In this document: in pieces, positions 58,397-64,000 of the stretch
Layout of the letters: each line of letters starts with the position of its first letter
Position numbering within the stretch: the stretch's first letter is position 1
Assembly: GCA_958443265.1 (NCBI GenBank)
Contig: CAUCKA010000002.1
Location: forward strand, 124,001 to 188,000
Length of the DNA: 64,000 nt
Source of the DNA: an uncultured Collinsella sp.
GTDB lineage: Bacteria; Actinomycetota; Coriobacteriia; Coriobacteriales; Coriobacteriaceae
Reading direction: 5' to 3'
Translations under genes and position numbers: made by a program
The notes under the pieces: generated by a model
Seen by the model: the letters and a program-made list of their open reading frames with translations, nothing else
Told to the model about the DNA's origin: nothing
Databases searched by the model: none

Positions 58397-59179
58397 ATGG
58401 ATATGATCTCGTTTCTCGCCTCCGAACCCTTCGACCGCAGCGGTGATACGCCGCTCTATGTCCAACTTAAACATCGAATCGCCCTGCTTATCGCCAGCCA
58501 GGCGTTCGACACCAAGACGCCGCTGCCACGCGAGCTCGAAATCTGTGAGCGGCTAGAGTTATCGCGCGCGACCGTGCGCCGTTGCTTCCAAGATCTCGTC
58601 ATCGAGGGGCGCGTGGTGCGCAAACGTGGGCAGGGCACGTTCATCAAACCCCAAACCTCAGCACCCGGCATCGACCTGGCCCTGAATTTCAGCGCGCGGA
58701 TGCGCGAAGCGGGACGGGTTCCGAGCTCGCAGATTCTCGCCTTTTCAAGCATACCGGCCGTCCGCGGCATCGCCTCTGGGCTCAAAGTGCCCGAGGGGAC
58801 ACCCGTCTGGGAGATTCGCCGCCTGCGTCTCGCCAACGACAAACCCATGGAGCTCAACTACGTCTATATCCCCGTGTCACTTTGCCCCGAGCTCACACGC
58901 AAAGACGTGGATGGCTCGCTCTACGCCTACATCGCGGAAAAGACCGGCATCCTGCCCGCAAGCGTCGATGCCGTCTACGAGACGGTCAACCTCGACAAGC
59001 ATGAGGCACGCCTTTTGGGACAGAACACCGGTAAGGCGGCGATGCGCATCGTGCGTTCGACCTACGACAAGACAGGAACCCCGTTCGAGGTAGGCGTGCT
59101 CATCAGCTGCGACGGTCAGGCAAAGCTGCACGTGCACATCGCCGCCGACAAAACAACCTTCACCGCCACAGCCCAATAA
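58397..59179 (+). CDS. GntR/HutC-family regulator with UTRA sensor domain
   Basis: A 260-residue regulator. The winged helix (~15-80) has PLYVQLKHRIALLI, ELEICERLELSRATVRRCFQDLVIEGRVVRKRGQGTFI in the GntR order. The UTRA effector domain (~100-255) has GTPVWEIRRLRLANDKPMELNYVYIP and a C-terminal FEVGVLISCDGQAKLHV strand. Phosphorylated sugars are the common ligands of such proteins. GGAGG is six bases before the ATG at 58397. It is divergent from the PTS operon and probably represses it through 58177-58197. Confidence 0.92.
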   Translation: MDMISFLASEPFDRSGDTPLYVQLKHRIALLIASQAFDTKTPLPRELEICERLELSRATVRRCFQDLVIEGRVVRKRGQGTFIKPQTSAPGIDLALNFSARMREAGRVPSSQILAFSSIPAVRGIASGLKVPEGTPVWEIRRLRLANDKPMELNYVYIPVSLCPELTRKDVDGSLYAYIAEKTGILPASVDAVYETVNLDKHEARLLGQNTGKAAMRIVRSTYDKTGTPFEVGVLISCDGQAKLHVHIAADKTTFTATAQ

Positions 59180-59186
59180 ATCCAAA

Positions 59187-59222
59187 ACGTGGGCGCCGTC
59201 GTTCAAACGAACGACGGCGCCC
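59187..59222 (+). terminator. Terminator-like hairpin after the GntR gene
   Basis: GTGGGCGCCGTCGTTC, a 4-nt loop and the perfect 16-base complement, 7 bp after the stop. Confidence 0.85.
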
Positions 59223-59298
59223 ACACTCACTTTATTTCTCAGCCCTAGTCATCGCGCAAAGCCCCTTCGGCAGCACACGGTGCAGCCAAGTCACCGCA

Positions 59299-59388
59299 GG
59301 CCGGGGCGGGAGGGGCCGAGTTTCCCACTGAGCGACTCTGCTTGCAGCCGGAGCGAAGGGGGAAACTCGGCCCCCTCCGCCCCGGCCG
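59299..59388 (-). terminator. Long GC-rich hairpin 3' of carB
   Basis: Arms of about 27 bp (GGCCGGGGCGG ... GAGTTTCCC and its near-perfect complement) around a 33-bp loop, 12 bp after the carB stop. No T tract is present, so it may be a structural repeat rather than a simple terminator. Confidence 0.6.
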
Positions 59389-59399
59389 GACAGGTCAAT

Positions 59400-62300
59400 C
59401 TACACCGTGTGCTGCGGCAGGTCCTGCAGGGCGATGACGTCCATGCCCATGTCGTTGGCGCTGCCGTGACCCTGCTGGTCCTCACGCACCGCCTCGATGG
59501 CACTCACGTACGTGTTGGCGGCAGACATCGCGGTCACGCAGGTCACACCGCGTCGCACTGCCTCGGTGCGCAGCAGATAGCCGTCGCCGCGCGAGCCCGG
59601 ACCGTACGGCGTGTTGATGATCACCGCGATCTTGCCATCGGCGATGAGGTCGCCGATGTTGGGGCGCTCGCCGTCGTGCGGGCCGCTAATCTTCTCCACG
59701 ACCTCGCACGTCACGTTGCCTCCACGCAGCACGCGCGCCGTACCCTCGGTGGAGCAGATGTCAAAGCCCAGGTAGCGCAGGATACGGGCGACCGAAAGGA
59801 TGTGGCGCTTGTCGCGGTCGCACACGCTGATGAACACCTTGCCGACGCTCGGGTCGGGCAGCTTGTAGTCAATCGCCAGCTGCGTCTTGGCGTATGCCTC
59901 GGGATAGCTCTTGGCGATACCCATGACCTCGCCCGTCGACTTCATCTCGGGCCCCAGGATGACGTCGGCGCCCGGGAAACGACCCCAGGGCATGACGGCT
60001 TCCTTCATGCAGAACCAGTCCAGCTGACGTTCGTCGCTCGGCAGGCCCAAGCTCGCGATGGAATCGCCTGCCATGATGTGCGCCGCGCATTTGGCCAGCG
60101 GCACACCGGTGGCCTTGGAGATAAACGGCACGGTACGGCTGGCGCGCGGGTTGGCCTCGATCACGTAGACGGTCTCGCCCTTGATGGCATATTGCACGTT
60201 GACCAGACCGCGGACTCCCAGCGCCATCGCGATGCGGCGCGTGGTCTCGCGGAGCTTCGCCTGCAGGCTCTCGCTAAAGCTGAACGGCGGGATGCAGGTC
60301 GCGGAGTCGCCGGAGTGAATACCGGCTTCCTCGATATGCTCCAGGATGCCGCCGATGTATACCTCTTCGCCATCGCACAGGGCGTCGACATCGGACTCGA
60401 TTGCGCCCTCCAGGAAGCGGTCCAGATACACCGGGTAGTCGGGGCTGATGCGCGCAGCCTCTGCCATGTAATCGCGCAGATGCTCGGCATCGTAGGCGAT
60501 CATCATGCCGCGGCCGCCCAGCACGTAGCTCGGACGCACCAGCAGCGGGTAGCCGATGTGCGCGGCCACGGCCTCGGCCTCCTCAAACGAGGTGGCCTGA
60601 CCCGCCGGCGGGTACATAATGCCCAGCTTGTCGAGCAGGGCGGCAAAGCGCTCGCGGTCCTCGGCAAAATCGATGGCGTCGGGCTTTGTGCCCATAATGT
60701 TCACGCCGCTCTCCTCGAGCATGCGCGCCAGCTTAAGCGGGGTCTGGCCGCCGAGCGTCACCACGACGCCGTCGGGGCGCTCGACATCGATAACGTCCAT
60801 GACGTCCTCGTAGGTGAGCGGCTCAAAGTACAGACGGTCGGACGTGTCATAGTCGGTCGAGACGGTCTCGGGATTGCAGTTGACCATGATGGTCTCGAAG
60901 CCGCGAGCCGCCAGCGCGTAGCTCGCGTGCACGCAGCAGTAATCGAACTCGATACCCTGGCCAATGCGGTTGGGGCCGGCGCCCAGGATCATCGCCTTGG
61001 GCTTGTCCGCCGGCGTGGTCTCGTCGGGAGCCACGCACTTCTTGGCATCCGGGCTCGTGCGGTAGATGTTCTCGTACGTCTTGTAGTGGTACTCCGTGGC
61101 GCTCGAGAACTCGGCCGCGCAGGTATCGACCGTCTTCATGCTGGGAACCACGCCCAGGCCCTTGCGGTAAGCGCGCACAAAGCGCTCATCGGAGCCGGTC
61201 AGCGCGGCAATCTCGGCGTCGCTCGTGCCGTACTGCTTGAGCAGGCGCATCGCGTCGGCGTCGATATCCTCCACGCGCAGGCCGCGGATGCTCTCCTGGA
61301 CCTGCACCATGTCGTTGATACGGTTGAGGTACCACGGATCGATACCGCAGATGGCATGGATGCGGGCGATGTCCCAGCCACGGCGCAGGGCCTCGACCAC
61401 AAAGAAGATGCGGTGCTCGGTCGGGGTTGCCACGGCCTGAGCGAGCTCGTCGTCGCTCAGCTTGTCGGCACCCTCCTTGCCACCGGCGCAAATGCCCTGA
61501 TGTCCGTCCTCCAGCGAGCGCATGGCCTTGCCAAAGGCCTCCTCAAAGGTGCGGCCGATCGCCATGATCTCGCCCACGGCCTTCATGCGCGTGGTGAGCG
61601 TGGGGTCGGTACCCTTGAACTTCTCGAAGGCAAAGCGCGGCACCTTGACCACGCAGTAGTCAATCGTGGGCTCAGAGCAGGCGGGCGTTGCCTTGGTGAT
61701 GTCGTTGACGATTTCGTCGAGCGTATAGCCAACGGCCAGGCGCGCGGCGGCCTTGGCGATGGGGAAACCCGTGGCCTTGGAGGCCAGTGCGGACGAGCGG
61801 CTCACGCGCGGGTTCATCTCGATGACGATCAGACGGCCGGTCTGGGGGTTCACGGCAAACTGCACGTTGGAGCCGCCGGTCTCGACGCCGATCTTTTCCA
61901 AGATGGCGAGCGAGGCGACACGCATGCGCTGATACTCAAGGTCGGAGAGGGTCTGCGCCGGTGCCACCGTGATGGAGTCGCCGGTATGCACGCCCATGGG
62001 ATCGAGGTTCTCGATGGCGCACACGATGATGCCGTTGCCGGCGTGGTCGCGCATGACCTCCATCTCGTACTCTTTCCAGCCCTCGATGGACTCCTCGACC
62101 AGCACCTCGTGGGCAGGCGAGAGCTCAAGGCCCTGGCTCACGATAGAGACGAGCTCCTCATGGGTATGCGCGATGCCGCCGCCGGCACCGCCGAGGGTAA
62201 AGCTCGGACGCAGCACGCAGGGATAGCCCACGCGCTCGGCGATGGCCTCGGCGTCAGCCACGCTATAGGCGTAGCCCGAGCGCGCGACCTCCAGGCCGAT

Positions 62301-62714
62301 CTCGGCCATGGCCTCGTTAAAGAGCTTGCGGTCCTCGCCGCGCTCGATGGCGGCCAGGTCGCAACCGATCATCTCGACGCCGTACTTGTCGAGCGTGCCG
62401 TCCTTTGCCAGCTCGACGGCGGCGTTCAGACCGGTCTGGCCGCCCAGCGTGGGCAGCAGCGCGTCCGGGTGCTCTTTCTTGATCACGCGCTCGATAAACT
62501 CGGCGGTGATAGGCTCAACATAGGTGCGGTCAGCCAAGCCCGGGTCGGTCATGATGGTCGCCGGATTGGAGTTGACCAGGATGACCTCAAAGCCATCCTC
62601 CTTGAGCACCTTGCAGGCCTGGGCGCCGGAGTAGTCGAACTCGCAGGCCTGACCGATAACGATGGGGCCCGAACCAATAACGAGGATGCGCTTGATGTCA
62701 GTACGTTTAGGCAT
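59400..62714 (-). CDS. carB: Carbamoyl phosphate synthase large subunit
   Basis: A 1104-residue CarB making carbamoyl phosphate from ammonia, bicarbonate and two ATP for pyrimidines and arginine. The two homologous ATP-grasp halves start with KRILVIGSGPIVIGQACEFDYSG and KAMILGAGPNRIGQGIEFDYC. Repeats such as GGQTGLNAAVELA / GGQTPLKLARMLE and EMNPRVSRSSALASKATGFPIAK / EANPRASRTVPFISKATGVPLAK are seen. The C-terminal MGS-like domain has FISVCDRDKRHILSVARILRYLGF. GAGGAG precedes the ATG at 62714, one base after the carA stop. The longer frame inside carA is rejected. Confidence 0.97.
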   Translation of the reverse strand: MPKRTDIKRILVIGSGPIVIGQACEFDYSGAQACKVLKEDGFEVILVNSNPATIMTDPGLADRTYVEPITAEFIERVIKKEHPDALLPTLGGQTGLNAAVELAKDGTLDKYGVEMIGCDLAAIERGEDRKLFNEAMAEIGLEVARSGYAYSVADAEAIAERVGYPCVLRPSFTLGGAGGGIAHTHEELVSIVSQGLELSPAHEVLVEESIEGWKEYEMEVMRDHAGNGIIVCAIENLDPMGVHTGDSITVAPAQTLSDLEYQRMRVASLAILEKIGVETGGSNVQFAVNPQTGRLIVIEMNPRVSRSSALASKATGFPIAKAAARLAVGYTLDEIVNDITKATPACSEPTIDYCVVKVPRFAFEKFKGTDPTLTTRMKAVGEIMAIGRTFEEAFGKAMRSLEDGHQGICAGGKEGADKLSDDELAQAVATPTEHRIFFVVEALRRGWDIARIHAICGIDPWYLNRINDMVQVQESIRGLRVEDIDADAMRLLKQYGTSDAEIAALTGSDERFVRAYRKGLGVVPSMKTVDTCAAEFSSATEYHYKTYENIYRTSPDAKKCVAPDETTPADKPKAMILGAGPNRIGQGIEFDYCCVHASYALAARGFETIMVNCNPETVSTDYDTSDRLYFEPLTYEDVMDVIDVERPDGVVVTLGGQTPLKLARMLEESGVNIMGTKPDAIDFAEDRERFAALLDKLGIMYPPAGQATSFEEAEAVAAHIGYPLLVRPSYVLGGRGMMIAYDAEHLRDYMAEAARISPDYPVYLDRFLEGAIESDVDALCDGEEVYIGGILEHIEEAGIHSGDSATCIPPFSFSESLQAKLRETTRRIAMALGVRGLVNVQYAIKGETVYVIEANPRASRTVPFISKATGVPLAKCAAHIMAGDSIASLGLPSDERQLDWFCMKEAVMPWGRFPGADVILGPEMKSTGEVMGIAKSYPEAYAKTQLAIDYKLPDPSVGKVFISVCDRDKRHILSVARILRYLGFDICSTEGTARVLRGGNVTCEVVEKISGPHDGERPNIGDLIADGKIAVIINTPYGPGSRGDGYLLRTEAVRRGVTCVTAMSAANTYVSAIEAVREDQQGHGSANDMGMDVIALQDLPQHTV

Positions 62715-62715
62715 G

Positions 62716-64000
62716 TTAGTTCTCCTCGGTCGCAGCGTTCTCGGACTCGGCGAAATTCCAGCCGGCGAGGCGGTCCTTCGCGGTGTCGATGTCCAGGTAG
62801 TTCTCCTCGCCGTCCATGAGTCGCGTAAAGGCGGTAAAGAGATAGTGGGCATCGGTGGGGCCGGGCGAAGCCTCGGGGTGGTATTGGACCGAGAAGCACG
62901 GGGCGTCGAGCAGCTGGATGCCCTCGGCGGTGCCGTCGTTGAGGTTCACATGTGTCAGGCGAATGCGGCCAAAGCGCTCGTTCATCACGACCGGCGCGAT
63001 ACCGCGGCGCACCCAGGCGCGCAGGTCGCCATCGGCCGCATGCTCGGTTTCGCCGCCGGAAAGCTCCGGAATCAGTTTGCCCAGACTGGGGAACAGCAGG
63101 CCAAAGCCGTGGTTTTGCGCGGTGATCTCCACGCGACGGCTCACCAGATTCATAACCGGCTGGTTACCGCCACGGTGACCGAATTTAAGCTTTTCCATTT
63201 GGGCGCCGCAGGCCAAGCTGATCATCTGGTGACCTAGGCAAATACCAAAGACCGGCACCTTGCCGATCAGCTGCTGCACCTGCTCGTAGGTCTCCACCAC
63301 GGCGTCGGGGTCGCCGGGGCCGTTGGACAAAAAGACGCCATCGGGATTCATCTCGAGCACCTGCTGGGCGGGAGTATCCCACGGCACGACGGTCAGGTCG
63401 CAGCCGGCGCGGACCAGCCCCTCCAGAATGCCGCGCTTCACACCGCAGTCGTAGGCGACCACTTTGTGACGGGCAGGAGCGGCAACCGCAAGCGCAAAGT
63501 CATGCGTGGCAGGCAGGTCGGCGGCCACAAACTCGTGAGGCGCGGGGCAACTTACGGTCTTGACCAGGTTCTCGCCTACCAGCGTGGGCGCTGCGGCCAG
63601 ACGCTCGGCAAGCTCGTCGACGTCGAAGATCTCGGTCGAGATAATGCCCATTTTGGAACCATTGTCGCGCAGATGGCGCACCAGAGCGCGGGTGTCGACA
63701 CCCTCGATAGCGACGATGCCGTGAGCGCGCAGGTACTCCGGCACGCTGACGGCCGAGCGCCAGTTAGAAGGCGTGGCGCACATGTCGCGAACGATCATGC
63801 CGCGCATAGCCGGAGCGCTCGCAGGGCGCACGGCGTCGCCAGGGAAGGCCGACTGGACATCGGTCTCGTCGATACCGTAATTGCCGATCTGCGGATAGGT
63901 CATGGTTACAATTTGGCCGGCATAACTCGGGTCGGTCATGACCTCAAAGTAGCCCTCGAGCGAGGTGTTGAAGCAGACTTCGCCGGTCGCGGTGCCCTCG
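62716..64000 (-). CDS. carA: Carbamoyl phosphate synthase small subunit, N-terminus cut by window edge
   Basis: The frame continues past the internal Met at 63939 to the window end. EGTATGEVCFNTSLEGYFEV directly precedes MTDPSYAGQIVTMTYPQIGNYG, which is the normal CarA order, so the gene is partial and its start lies beyond base 64000. The glutaminase domain has the nucleophile Cys in VFGICLGHQMISLACG, then FGHRGGNQPV and the His/Glu pair in VQYHPEASPGP. It supplies ammonia to CarB, whose gene starts one base after its stop. Confidence 0.97.
   Translation of the reverse strand, partial: EGTATGEVCFNTSLEGYFEVMTDPSYAGQIVTMTYPQIGNYGIDETDVQSAFPGDAVRPASAPAMRGMIVRDMCATPSNWRSAVSVPEYLRAHGIVAIEGVDTRALVRHLRDNGSKMGIISTEIFDVDELAERLAAAPTLVGENLVKTVSCPAPHEFVAADLPATHDFALAVAAPARHKVVAYDCGVKRGILEGLVRAGCDLTVVPWDTPAQQVLEMNPDGVFLSNGPGDPDAVVETYEQVQQLIGKVPVFGICLGHQMISLACGAQMEKLKFGHRGGNQPVMNLVSRRVEITAQNHGFGLLFPSLGKLIPELSGGETEHAADGDLRAWVRRGIAPVVMNERFGRIRLTHVNLNDGTAEGIQLLDAPCFSVQYHPEASPGPTDAHYLFTAFTRLMDGEENYLDIDTAKDRLAGWNFAESENAATEEN

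Noticed and set aside
59280..62819. Plus-strand 1179-codon open frame
   Set aside because: Complement of carB, which is unmistakable.

Overview
The window looks like chromosomal DNA from a high-GC, anaerobic gut coriobacterium, most likely Collinsella or a close relative (an inference from gene content). The evidence is GC-rich housekeeping genes, an NfnAB-type electron-bifurcating pair, mannose-family PTS genes, a class B sortase, very large wall-anchored surface proteins, and a LuxR-type regulator whose N-terminal half is a polytopic membrane domain, an architecture common in Coriobacteriia. No plasmid, phage or CRISPR-Cas genes are visible. Forty-six protein genes and one tRNA are supported; both end genes are cut by the window edges.

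Layout. 1-3.3 kb: the 5' part of a secreted glycosidase, a long gene-free region with repeats and operator-like palindromes, and an initiator tRNA. 3.5-21.2 kb: mostly housekeeping (coaX, folP-folK, cobB, xth, a three-gene ECF vitamin transporter, glmU, prs, pth, nfnAB). This block is interrupted by an ATPase gene with identical 41-bp hairpins on either side and by a nuclease-like gene bracketed by two ~200-bp inverted-repeat elements between prs and pth. 21.3-32.4 kb: a three-unit repeat array, a 2196-residue leucine-rich-repeat surface protein, a 785-residue surface protein and a divergent membrane LuxR regulator. 32.4-47.1 kb: a kinase-like gene, a polar amino acid ABC transporter, yqeY, a foldase, a lone PTS EIIA, a PIN toxin-antitoxin pair, purN-purM-purF, a CmpB-like membrane protein, a MoaE-like protein, sortase B and purE. 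47.3-59.2 kb: a 2137-residue multimodular GH31 enzyme, a MarR regulator, a complete mannose-family PTS (IIA-IIB-IIC-IID) and its divergent GntR regulator. 59.4-64 kb: carB and partial carA.

How parts may work together. The two large glycosidases carry signal peptides, and the GH31 enzyme has a sortase signal; a MarR gene and a hexose-type PTS lie next to GH31. Together they suggest extracellular trimming of host or dietary glycans followed by PTS uptake. The two leucine-rich-repeat/LVATG-type surface proteins share a 34-bp upstream motif with fixed internal spacing, and one copy lies in the divergent promoter of the LuxR gene. This is a candidate regulon.

The most unusual signals are non-coding. 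(i) Two loci carry arrays of a 15-bp sequence alternating with its reverse complement every ~40 bp. (ii) Three identical 41-bp hairpins surround the ATPase gene. (iii) Two MITE-like elements flank the nuclease-like gene. (iv) A set of intergenic hairpins shares a CCTGTCCC/GGGACAGG core or CACAAAGG stems.
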